Shown here in pieces: positions 1-6,157 of a stretch of DNA of 6,628 nucleotides. Location: the NCBI GenBank assembly GCA_035711465.1, contig DASTCC010000451.1, forward strand, positions 1-6,628, given 5' to 3'. Position 1 is the first letter of the stretch. The number at the start of each line of letters is the position of its first letter. This DNA is from DASTCC01 sp035711465 (GTDB lineage Bacteria > Acidobacteriota > Vicinamibacteria > Vicinamibacterales > SCN-69-37). The translations under genes and the position numbers were made by a program. Below the pieces are notes generated by a model. It was not told where the DNA came from. It saw only the letters and a program-made list of their open reading frames with translations, and ran no database searches.

Positions 1-509
1 GCGCCCGAGGACGGCCGGATCCTGATGTCGCCGCGAGTGTGCGCCTCGGTGAAGACGAGCAGGCGGATCCGCTCGTACGCCTGGCGCGGCAGCGGCACCA
101 GCACGACGTCGGCGTTCGGCGTCCGATCACTGGTGATCCAGCGCGGCTGATCGCGCTCGTCGTAGAGCGGCAGATCGACGGCCTGCACGTCGCGGAGATC
201 GTCCTGGTTGCGGTGAAGAATCAGGCGGATGTGATCGCCGTTGCGGCGCCGTGAGGGCGGCGCGTGGCCGGTGATCACGTGATAGTTCGTGACTAGGAAC
301 ACGGTCTCGATCTCGTTCGAGGGCGTCGTGCTGGCGAAGAAGAAGCCGGTGCCCTGAGAGACGGGCTGCGTTCCGCGCAGCAGCCAGACCGGCGTGGTCA
401 TCAACGACCGCGGATCGACCTCCGACTGTGCGAAGGCGGGCGAGGCGACGAGCGAAATCGCCAGCGCCGCGACGAGGCTGTATTGGCCGGCGCGGCGCGC
501 GATGCTCAT
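1..509 (-). CDS. Secreted trypsin-like serine protease, partial (C-terminus beyond left edge)
   Basis: Reading the minus strand from ATG at 509-507 gives 169 complete codons with no stop, running off the window. Residues 1-28 form a signal peptide: basic n-region (RR at 5-6), hydrophobic core and an AFA|Q cleavage site, so the product is exported. The mature part shows S1/trypsin_2-type landmarks: a GTGFFF strand (residues 53-58), then FLVTNYHVITG (71-81) with the probable catalytic His77, and NADVVLVPL (132-140) with the probable catalytic Asp134. The nucleophilic Ser lies outside the window, so activity cannot be confirmed. The start overlaps the stop of the upstream AraC gene by 4 bases (506-509, ATGA) and no Shine-Dalgarno is visible before it, which suggests translational coupling. 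Substrate and role are unknown. Family call is fairly secure; the link to efflux is not shown. Confidence 0.8.
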   Translation of the reverse strand, partial: MSIARRAGQYSLVAALAISLVASPAFAQSEVDPRSLMTTPVWLLRGTQPVSQGTGFFFASTTPSNEIETVFLVTNYHVITGHAPPSRRRNGDHIRLILHRNQDDLRDVQAVDLPLYDERDQPRWITSDRTPNADVVLVPLPRQAYERIRLLVFTEAHTRGDIRIRPSSG

Positions 510-1459
510 GAGGCCGGCGCGACCGCGCGGGTCGAGGCGCGGCGAAATGCGCCGGGCGGCTGGCCGTTCCACCGCTTGAAGGCCTTGTTGAACGCGGCTT
601 CGGCTTCGTAGCCGACGCGGCCGGCGATCTGACCGATGGTCTCCGAGCCGTCGCGCAGCATCCGCGCGGCGATCGCCATCCGCCAGCGCGTGAGATACGT
701 CAGCGGCGGTTCGCCGGCGAGCTCCGTGAATCGCGCCGCGAAGGCGGAGCGCGACATGCCGACGCGATCCGCGAGCGAATCGACCGTCCAGGCGGCGTGC
801 GGCGTCTCGTGAATCAGCACGAGCGCGCGGCCAATCTGCGCGTCCACGAGCGCGCGCAACCAGCCGCGCGCCTCCTGGCCGGACTCGGCGACGTGCGCGC
901 GGATCGCCTGCACGAAGAGGATATCGGCGAGGCGATTCACGATCGTCTCCGCGCCGGGCAGTCCCGCCGCCATCTCCGCGGCGACGAACTGCAGCGTCGA
1001 CTCGAGCCACTGTACGGTAGTGCCACCGCCACCTTTGACGTGGATCACCGGCGGAAGCGATAGCAGCAGCGGGTTGTACGCTCCGGCTTCGACCTTGAAG
1101 CAGCCGCCGACGAGCGTCGTCGAGCGGCCGCCGCCCCCGTACTTGAAGATGCCGCCGGGCTGGCAGCCGCGCTCGCGAGGACAGTTCTCGAGCACATCTT
1201 CGATGGGCCGCGCCGGGGTGTCGAGCGAATCGCGGATCGCATGTCCGGCCCCGCGCGGCAGGACGAGGAAGTCGCCGCCGCAAAGCTCGATGGGCTGATC
1301 GATGCCTTCGACGGACAGCCAGCAGGTCCCGCGCGTCACCACGCAGAAGGCCGGGTTGCCGCCCTTGAACGACAGCCCCCACGGGGCGGACAGCTCGACG
1401 CGGCCGCTCACCATGCTGGTGACATGGATCGCGCGGAGAACATCTGTCAGTACATCCAT
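506..1459 (-). CDS. AraC-family transcriptional regulator with N-terminal cupin domain
   Basis: 317 aa, a full-length AraC-type regulator. The N-terminal half (about residues 1-190) matches the cupin_6 type of AraC ligand domain: DVLRAIHV near the start, VELSAPWGLSF (21-31), GGDFLVLPRGAGH (61-73), KYGGGG (107-111, the glycine turn) and LPPVIHV (135-141). The C-terminal half is the DNA-binding domain with two helix-turn-helix motifs: WTVDSLADRVGMSRSAFAARF (about 224-244) and IGQIAGRVGYEAEAAFNKAFKRW (about 275-297), ending in the typical GQPPGAFRR. The start is firm upstream: an in-frame TAA lies 15 bases before the ATG. No Shine-Dalgarno is visible. The gene is divergent from the RND operon, so it probably regulates it, perhaps in response to a pump substrate (inference). 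Its stop overlaps the start of the protease gene. Six cysteines (39, 46, 60, 93, 99, 120) all lie in the sensor half. Confidence 0.93.
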   Translation of the reverse strand: MDVLTDVLRAIHVTSMVSGRVELSAPWGLSFKGGNPAFCVVTRGTCWLSVEGIDQPIELCGGDFLVLPRGAGHAIRDSLDTPARPIEDVLENCPRERGCQPGGIFKYGGGGRSTTLVGGCFKVEAGAYNPLLLSLPPVIHVKGGGGTTVQWLESTLQFVAAEMAAGLPGAETIVNRLADILFVQAIRAHVAESGQEARGWLRALVDAQIGRALVLIHETPHAAWTVDSLADRVGMSRSAFAARFTELAGEPPLTYLTRWRMAIAARMLRDGSETIGQIAGRVGYEAEAAFNKAFKRWNGQPPGAFRRASTRAVAPAS

Positions 1460-1473
1460 CGTATTAAGTAGTG

Positions 1474-1479
1474 ATTATG
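1474..1479 (-). promoter_or_regulatory. Candidate -10 element for the AraC gene
   Basis: On the minus strand this reads CATAAT, five of six matches to TATAAT, in an AT-rich patch. It ends 14 bases before the AraC ATG, so transcription would start only about 7-8 bases ahead of the start codon. No good -35 hexamer lies 16-18 bases upstream. A weak call from one hexamer. Confidence 0.3.
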
Positions 1480-1501
1480 TCATGAGTCCCGATTGACCCT
1501 T

Positions 1502-1511
1502 GGCCGTCGGA
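1502..1511 (+). repeat. Direct repeat copy 1 (GGCCGTCGGA)
   Basis: An exact 10-bp sequence, GGCCGTCGGA, recurs at 1671-1680 in the same orientation. This copy is followed directly by CGAATGG (1512-1518), which also recurs, at 1651-1657. The copy lies about 22 bases upstream of the candidate AraC -10. It could be a binding site for the regulator, but GC-rich DNA produces such repeats by chance more readily than random sequence would. Confidence 0.35.
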
Positions 1512-1524
1512 CGAATGGACAAAG

Positions 1525-1548
1525 AGTCGATACGTTTGGTCATCGACT
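1525..1548. promoter_or_regulatory. Inverted repeat, possible operator
   Basis: Perfect 7-bp arms AGTCGAT (1525-1531) and ATCGACT (1542-1548) flank a 10-base spacer. The arm centres are 17 bp apart, not a whole number of helical turns, so a symmetric dimer on one DNA face is not obviously favoured. The position, about 45 bp upstream of the candidate AraC -10, would suit an operator. A 7-bp dyad in 300 bases is not rare, so the function is speculative. Confidence 0.35.
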
Positions 1549-1630
1549 ATCCATCTCGACCGGCCCTATCATCGCGGGGTTGACGTGGCGTAGTTCGCTC
1601 CCGCTCACCGCCTGCACTTGAGTCTTCGTC

Positions 1631-1647
1631 GCTCCGTTTACCGGAGC
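1631..1647. promoter_or_regulatory. Inverted repeat, possible operator of the efflux operon
   Basis: Perfect 6-bp arms GCTCCG (1631-1636) and CGGAGC (1642-1647) flank the 5-base spacer TTTAC. If the -10 element at 1687-1692 is real, the dyad centre lies near -60 of the start of transcription, a usual place for an activator. The 17-bp length suits a compact operator, but a dyad this short is expected about once by chance in such a region. Confidence 0.35.
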
Positions 1648-1670
1648 CGGCGAATGGTAGCGCCGAGATC

Positions 1671-1680
1671 GGCCGTCGGA
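1671..1680 (+). repeat. Direct repeat copy 2 (GGCCGTCGGA)
   Basis: Second exact copy of the 10-bp sequence at 1502-1511. It sits 6 bases before the candidate -10 of the efflux operon, in the -35/-10 spacer. A protein bound here could contact or block RNA polymerase. CGAATGG at 1651-1657 starts 20 bp upstream of this copy, close to two helical turns, so the two motifs could form two half-sites for one AraC protein (inference). Confidence 0.35.
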
Positions 1681-1686
1681 TAACGT

Positions 1687-1692
1687 AATAAT
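1687..1692 (+). promoter_or_regulatory. Candidate -10 element for the efflux operon
   Basis: AATAAT, five of six matches to TATAAT, in the most AT-rich stretch before the adaptor gene (TAACGTAATAATCAGTAATC, 1681-1700). The sequence 17 bases upstream (CGAGAT, 1664-1669) is a poor -35. A -10 without a -35 would be consistent with dependence on an activator such as an AraC protein. The predicted leader is about 65-70 bases to the ATG at 1767. Confidence 0.35.
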
Positions 1693-1766
1693 CAGTAATC
1701 GAGCTCCCGCGCTCGGAGGCAGTCGCCCGTCGCTTTCGCATCCCCCTTCAAGTCTGGACTTCATTC

Positions 1767-2987
1767 ATGACCGTCTTCCGGTTCGTACGATTTCTATTGC
1801 CGTCCACCAGTGAAAAAGTGCGCAGGATCGGCATCGCCCCGGCGGCACTGGCGGTGCTGCTCGGTCTGACCGCCGCGTGCACGGGCGGGGAAGCCGACGC
1901 GGCGAAGGCCGGCGGCCCGCCAGGAGGTCCCGGCGGCGCGCCGATGGCGGTGCCGGTCGAGATGGTCACCGTCACGCCGAAGCCGGTCGAACAGAAGACC
2001 GAGTTCGTGGCGACGGTGAAGTCGCGGCGCTCGGCGACCGTGCAGCCGCAGGTCGAAGGCTTCCTCACCGCGATTCACGTCAAGTCCGGCGACCGGGTCA
2101 AGCCGGGGGCGCATCTGTTCACCATCGACTCGACGACCCAGCAGGCGGCGGTGGCCTCGCTGCAGTCGCAGCGAGCCGCCCGTGAAGCGGACGCGACGTT
2201 TGCGAAACAGCAGGCCGAGCGCGCCAAGGCGTTGCTCACCGCCGGCGCGACCAGCCAGCAGGAGTACGAGCAGGCGATCGCGCAGCAGAAGGCCGCCGAC
2301 GCGCAGCTCAAGGCCGTCGAAGAGCAGATCAAGCAGCAGCAGGCCGAGCTCAGCTACTACAAGGTCACCGCAGTCAACGGCGGCATCATCGGCGACGTGC
2401 CCGTGCGCGTCGGCGATCGCGTGACGCGCGGGACGACACTGACGACGATCGAGGACAACGCCGGGCTGGAACTGTACCTCAACGTGCCGGTGCAGCAGGC
2501 GCCGAAGCTGCGCCTCGGCCTGCCGGTGCACCTGGTCGGCGAGGACGGCGAGACGCTCGGCACCGAGACCATCAACTTCGTCAGCTCGAGCGTCGACGAC
2601 GCGACCCAGACGGTGCTCGCGAAGACGCCGCTGTCGCAGCGCGGCGACGTGCGCTTCCGCTCCGATCAGTTCCTGCGCGCGCAGATCGTCTGGACGACGG
2701 CGCCGACGATCACGGCGCCGGTGGTCAGCGTGGTCCGCGTCGCCGGCCAGTACTTCGCCTACGTCGCCGAGCCGGCCAACGGCGGCTTCGTCGCCAGGCA
2801 GCGGTCGGTCACGCTCGGGCCGATCGTCGGCCAGGAGTACGTCGTGACGTCGGGGCTGAAGGAAGGCGACCGGCTGATCACCTCGGGCATTCAGAAGATC
2901 GGCGACGGCGTCCCGGTGCAGCAACTGCCGGCCGGGCCCCCGCCCGCGCCCGGCGGCACGGGCGCCGGCTCGGGCTCGGGCAGCTAA
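1767..2987 (+). CDS. RND efflux periplasmic adaptor (membrane fusion protein, AcrA/HlyD family)
   Basis: 406 aa, the usual length for AcrA/MexA-type adaptors, which join the RND pump to the outer-membrane channel. An N-terminal hydrophobic segment (about 21-36) ends in LTAAC, a lipobox-like site with Cys38, so the protein is probably a lipoprotein anchored in a membrane. A Gly/Pro-rich linker follows (49-60). The first half of the lipoyl domain (about 90-121) contains VEGFLTAIHVKSGDRVKPG. A Gln/Ala-rich coiled-coil hairpin (about 124-196) is followed by the second lipoyl half (198-229, with VRVGDRVTRG), a beta-barrel (about 233-310), a membrane-proximal domain (about 313-385) and a Gly/Ser/Pro tail. 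The start is uncertain: ATG 1767 lacks a clear Shine-Dalgarno and gives a long 37-residue signal peptide; GTG at 1818 (codon 18) would give a compact one starting V-R-R. It is the first gene of the operon. Confidence 0.93.
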   Translation: MTVFRFVRFLLPSTSEKVRRIGIAPAALAVLLGLTAACTGGEADAAKAGGPPGGPGGAPMAVPVEMVTVTPKPVEQKTEFVATVKSRRSATVQPQVEGFLTAIHVKSGDRVKPGAHLFTIDSTTQQAAVASLQSQRAAREADATFAKQQAERAKALLTAGATSQQEYEQAIAQQKAADAQLKAVEEQIKQQQAELSYYKVTAVNGGIIGDVPVRVGDRVTRGTTLTTIEDNAGLELYLNVPVQQAPKLRLGLPVHLVGEDGETLGTETINFVSSSVDDATQTVLAKTPLSQRGDVRFRSDQFLRAQIVWTTAPTITAPVVSVVRVAGQYFAYVAEPANGGFVARQRSVTLGPIVGQEYVVTSGLKEGDRLITSGIQKIGDGVPVQQLPAGPPPAPGGTGAGSGSGS

Positions 2988-2993
2988 GGGAGG
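2988..2993 (+). promoter_or_regulatory. Strong ribosome binding site that fixes the GTG start of the permease
   Basis: GGGAGG lies directly after the adaptor TAA stop and 5 bases before the GTG at 2999. It supports this non-ATG start. The encoded N-terminus (MISRIFITRP) also matches the conserved start of AcrB-type pumps. Confidence 0.8.
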
Positions 2994-2998
2994 ACGCC

Positions 2999-5900
2999 GT
3001 GATCTCTCGCATTTTCATCACGCGTCCGATCCTGGCGACGGTCTGCTCGCTGATCGTGATGCTCGCCGGAGCGATCGCGATCCCGACGCTGCCGATCGCG
3101 CGCTTCCCCGAGCTGACCCCGCCGTCGGTGCAGGTCACCGCGTTCTACACCGGCGCCAACTCGCAGGCGGTCGAGAGCGCCGTCACCACGCCGCTCGAGC
3201 AGGTGATCAACGGCGTCGAGGGCATGCTCTACATGACCTCGTCGTCGACCAGCTCGGGCGCGGCGACGATCAACGTCGTCTTCGAGGTCGGCCGCGACGC
3301 CGACCTGGCCGCCGTCGAAGTCCAGAATCGCGTCAACCAGGCGCTCGGCCGCATGCCGGCCGACGTCCGCACCAACGGCATCTCGGTGCAGAAGAGCACC
3401 ACCGGGTTCCTCGGCGCGATCGGCTTCTACTCGGAAGAGAACCAGTACGACGAGCTCTTCATCAGCAACTACATCGACCTCTACGTGCGCGACGCGTTCC
3501 GGCGCGTGCCCGGGGTCGGCAACGTCATCATCTTCGGCGAGCGCAAGTTCGCGATGCGGCTGTGGCTCGATCCCGACAAGCTCGCCGGGCGCGGGCTGAC
3601 CGCGACCGACGTCGTCAACGCGCTGCGCGAGCAGAACGTCCAGGTGGCGGCGGGCGCGGTCGGCGCGGCCCCGGCCAGTCCGGAGCAGGATTTCCAGCTG
3701 AGCGTGCGCGCTGAGGGCCGTCTCCAGGAGGTCTCGCAGTTCGAGAACGTCGTCGTCAAGGCGGGTCAGGACGGCGCGCTGGTGCGCGTGCGCGACATCG
3801 GCCGCGTCGAGCTCGGCGCCGAGAACTACGCGTCGCGGCTGCGCTTCGGCGGTGTGCAGGCGTCAGGTGTCGGCATCACGCTGCTGCCGACCGCCAACGC
3901 GCTCGACACGTTCCGCGGCGTTCAGGAGCAGCTGGCGCGGCTCGAGAAGAACTTCCCGCCCGGGCTCAAGGCGCGGATTGCGTTCGACAACGTCGTCGTC
4001 GTGCGCGAGTCGATCATCGAGGTGCTGAAGACGCTCGGCGAGGCGATCATCCTCGTCGTTCTGGTGCTGTTCCTGTTCCTGCACAACATCCGCAGCACGC
4101 TGATTCCGGCGGTGACGATCCCGGTGTCGCTGATCGGCACGTTCGCGTTCATGAAGCTGCTCGGCTTCTCGATCAACACGCTGACGCTGTTCGGCCTGGT
4201 GCTCGCCACCGGCACCGTCGTCGACGACGCCATCGTCGTCATCGAGAACATCGAGCGGCACATGCGCGAGTACGGCAAGAGCGCGATGCAGGCGGCCGTC
4301 GACGCGATGAACGAGGTGTTCTCGGCGGTCCTCGTCATCGGCATCGTGCTGGTCGCGGTGTTCGTGCCGGTCGCGTTCTTCCCGGGCACGACCGGGCGCA
4401 TGTATCAGCAGTTCTCGATCACGATCGCGTTCGCGGTCGTGCTCTCGGTGTTCAACGCGGTGACGTTCACGCCGGCGCTGTCGGCGCTGATGCTCGGCGG
4501 CAAGCACCGCGAGCCGGGCGGGTTCTTCAAGGCGATCAACCGGTTCATCGAAGGGATGACGCACGCCTACGTCGCGGTCATCAAGCGGCTCCTGCGGTGG
4601 GAGCTGGTGATGCTGCTGATCTTCGCCGCCGGTCTCTACGTGACCTATCTGGTCTACCGGGCGGTGCCGGGATCGTTCGTGCCGGCCGAGGACGAGGGCT
4701 ACTTCATCGCCATCATTCAGGCGCCGTCGGGCGCGTCGCTCGAGTACACGACGGATCTCGCCAAGCAGGCCGAGAAGATCATCCTCGCGCAGCCGGAAGT
4801 GATCGCGTGCTTCTCGGTCGCCGGCTTCAGCTTCAGCGGCTCGGCGTCGAACCAGGGGCTGATGTTCGCGCGGCTGGACAGCTACGAGAACCGCAGGGAT
4901 CCGCAGCACTCGCTGGGCGCGGTGCTGCAGCGGCTGCAGGGGATGCTGCTCGGCGGCATCACCGGCGGCCTGGTGATTCCCGTCGCGCCGCCGTCGATTC
5001 AGGGCGTGTCGCAGTTCGGCGGCTTCCAGTACGAAGTGCTCGACGGCTCGAACGGGCCCATCGAGAATCTCGCCAACGTGACCCGTCAGATCATCGGCAA
5101 GGGCAACGCCCCTGACTCGCCGATCGGCGGGCTGTTCAGCAGCTTCACCGCGGACGACCCCCAGCTGGTCGTCGACATCGATCGCGATCGCGCGCGCAGC
5201 CTGCAGCTGCCGCTGAGCGCGGTGACCGACACGCTGGCGGTGCTGCTCGGGTCGCAGTACGTCAACGACTTCGACTTCAACAACCGCGCCTATCGCGTCT
5301 ACGTCCAGGCCGATCAGAAATTCCGCGGCCAGGCGAACGACCTGCGGCAGTACTACGCGCGTTCGTCGACGGGGCAGATGGTGCCGCTCGACACGGTCGT
5401 GCGGCTGCGCGAGACGACGGCGCCGGCGGTGATCAGCCACTTCAACCTGTATCGATCGGCGGAGATCACCGGGTCGGCGAAGCCGGGCGTGAGCTCCGGC
5501 CAGGCGATCGAGACGATGGAGCGGATCTCGGCCGAGACGCTGCCGCCAGGCTTCGACCACGCCTGGGCGGGCCTGTCGCTGGAAGAGATCACGGCTGGAT
5601 CGCAGGCGGCCTACATCTTCGCCCTGAGCATCCTGATCGTCTACCTGGTGCTCGCGGCGCAGTACGAGAGCTGGGTGCTGCCGCTGATCATCCTGCTCGG
5701 CGTGCCGCTCGCGGTGTTCGGCGCGCTCGGCGCGCAGTGGCTGCGCGGCTTCGCCAACGACGTCTTCTGTCAAATCGGACTGGTGATGCTCATCGGCCTG
5801 GCGGCGAAGAACTCGATTCTGATCGTCGAGTTCGCCGAGCAGCTGCGCGAGCACGGCCACTCGATCGTCGACTCGGCGGTCGAGGCCGCGCGCATCCGGC

Positions 5901-6157
5901 TGCGGCCGATTCTGATGACGTCGCTGGCGTTCATCCTCGGCGTCGTGCCGCTCGCGGTGGCGACCGGCGCCGGCTCGGGCGCGCGTCAGTCCGTCGGCAC
6001 CACGGTCGTCGGCGGCATGCTCGCGTCGACGTTCCTGTCGATCATTTTCATTCCGGTGCTCTACATCGCGATCCGCACGATCGCGCCGGGCAAGGGGCAC
6101 CATCGCGGTGAGCGCGCCGAAGCGCTCGCGCACGGAGCGGAGACTTCGCATGCGTAA
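2999..6157 (+). CDS. RND efflux permease, HAE-1 family (AcrB/MexB/AdeB-like)
   Basis: 1052 aa, the normal length for this family: a trimeric inner-membrane proton/drug antiporter that expels hydrophobic and amphiphilic compounds. The N-terminus (FITRPILATV, 6-15) starts TM1. The first periplasmic loop (about 31-340) is followed by TM2-6 (about 343-500), TM7 (about 536-555), the second large loop (about 556-870) and TM8-12 (about 871-1025). The proton-relay residues are present: Asp409/Asp410 in GTVVDDAIVVIEN, Lys937 in GLAAKNSILIVEFA, and Arg967 and Thr974 in RLRPILMTS, corresponding to AcrB D407, D408, K940, R971 and T978. The switch-loop region is recognisable as AGFSFSGSASNQG (608-620), with Phe610 and Phe612 in the positions of AcrB F615 and F617. 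The frame is intact. It starts 11 bases after the adaptor stop and overlaps the next gene by 8 bases. The motifs indicate an HAE-1 (multidrug) rather than heavy-metal pump; the actual substrates cannot be read from the sequence. Confidence 0.97.
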   Translation: MISRIFITRPILATVCSLIVMLAGAIAIPTLPIARFPELTPPSVQVTAFYTGANSQAVESAVTTPLEQVINGVEGMLYMTSSSTSSGAATINVVFEVGRDADLAAVEVQNRVNQALGRMPADVRTNGISVQKSTTGFLGAIGFYSEENQYDELFISNYIDLYVRDAFRRVPGVGNVIIFGERKFAMRLWLDPDKLAGRGLTATDVVNALREQNVQVAAGAVGAAPASPEQDFQLSVRAEGRLQEVSQFENVVVKAGQDGALVRVRDIGRVELGAENYASRLRFGGVQASGVGITLLPTANALDTFRGVQEQLARLEKNFPPGLKARIAFDNVVVVRESIIEVLKTLGEAIILVVLVLFLFLHNIRSTLIPAVTIPVSLIGTFAFMKLLGFSINTLTLFGLVLATGTVVDDAIVVIENIERHMREYGKSAMQAAVDAMNEVFSAVLVIGIVLVAVFVPVAFFPGTTGRMYQQFSITIAFAVVLSVFNAVTFTPALSALMLGGKHREPGGFFKAINRFIEGMTHAYVAVIKRLLRWELVMLLIFAAGLYVTYLVYRAVPGSFVPAEDEGYFIAIIQAPSGASLEYTTDLAKQAEKIILAQPEVIACFSVAGFSFSGSASNQGLMFARLDSYENRRDPQHSLGAVLQRLQGMLLGGITGGLVIPVAPPSIQGVSQFGGFQYEVLDGSNGPIENLANVTRQIIGKGNAPDSPIGGLFSSFTADDPQLVVDIDRDRARSLQLPLSAVTDTLAVLLGSQYVNDFDFNNRAYRVYVQADQKFRGQANDLRQYYARSSTGQMVPLDTVVRLRETTAPAVISHFNLYRSAEITGSAKPGVSSGQAIETMERISAETLPPGFDHAWAGLSLEEITAGSQAAYIFALSILIVYLVLAAQYESWVLPLIILLGVPLAVFGALGAQWLRGFANDVFCQIGLVMLIGLAAKNSILIVEFAEQLREHGHSIVDSAVEAARIRLRPILMTSLAFILGVVPLAVATGAGSGARQSVGTTVVGGMLASTFLSIIFIPVLYIAIRTIAPGKGHHRGERAEALAHGAETSHA
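6139..6143 (+). promoter_or_regulatory. Ribosome binding site of the outer-membrane factor
   Basis: GGAGA lies inside the 3' end of the permease gene, 6 bases before the ATG at 6150. It supports that start and the 8-base overlap with the permease stop, a layout that favours coupled translation. Confidence 0.65.

Larger units (their letters stand above)
1460..1766. other. Divergent intergenic regulatory region
   Basis: These 307 bases separate the AraC gene from the efflux operon and have visibly more A/T than the flanking genes, especially near 1460-1480 and 1681-1700. They hold candidate -10 elements in both directions, two inverted repeats (1525-1548 and 1631-1647) and a 10-bp direct repeat (1502-1511 and 1671-1680), listed separately. 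Both divergent promoters must lie here or just inside the genes. A 74-codon minus-strand open frame crosses the region but has no recognisable protein features and is not called. No terminator or RNA gene was seen. Confidence 0.75.

Noticed and set aside
39..254. Plus-strand 71-codon open frame at the left end
   Set aside because: Antisense to the protease, whose frame has a signal peptide and trypsin-like motifs; the plus-strand product has no recognisable features.
1648..1665. Weak dyad CGGCG...CGCCG and nearby GAGC...GCTC (1701-1714)
   Set aside because: Arms of 4-5 G/C-rich bases are expected by chance in this composition and overlap other candidate sites.
1540..1764. 74-codon minus-strand open frame in the intergenic region
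   Set aside because: No recognisable domain, signal peptide or convincing ribosome binding site, and it covers the whole probable promoter area of the efflux operon. A small real gene cannot be excluded without comparative data.
1794..2924. 376-codon open frame antisense to the adaptor gene
   Set aside because: Arg/Leu/Asp/His-rich low-complexity translation with no domain; it mirrors the adaptor codons.
4597..5115. 172-codon plus-strand frame inside the permease gene
   Set aside because: Alternative frame of the permease with Arg/Ala/Gly-rich translation. The permease frame is intact through the region, so there is no sign of frameshift or fusion.
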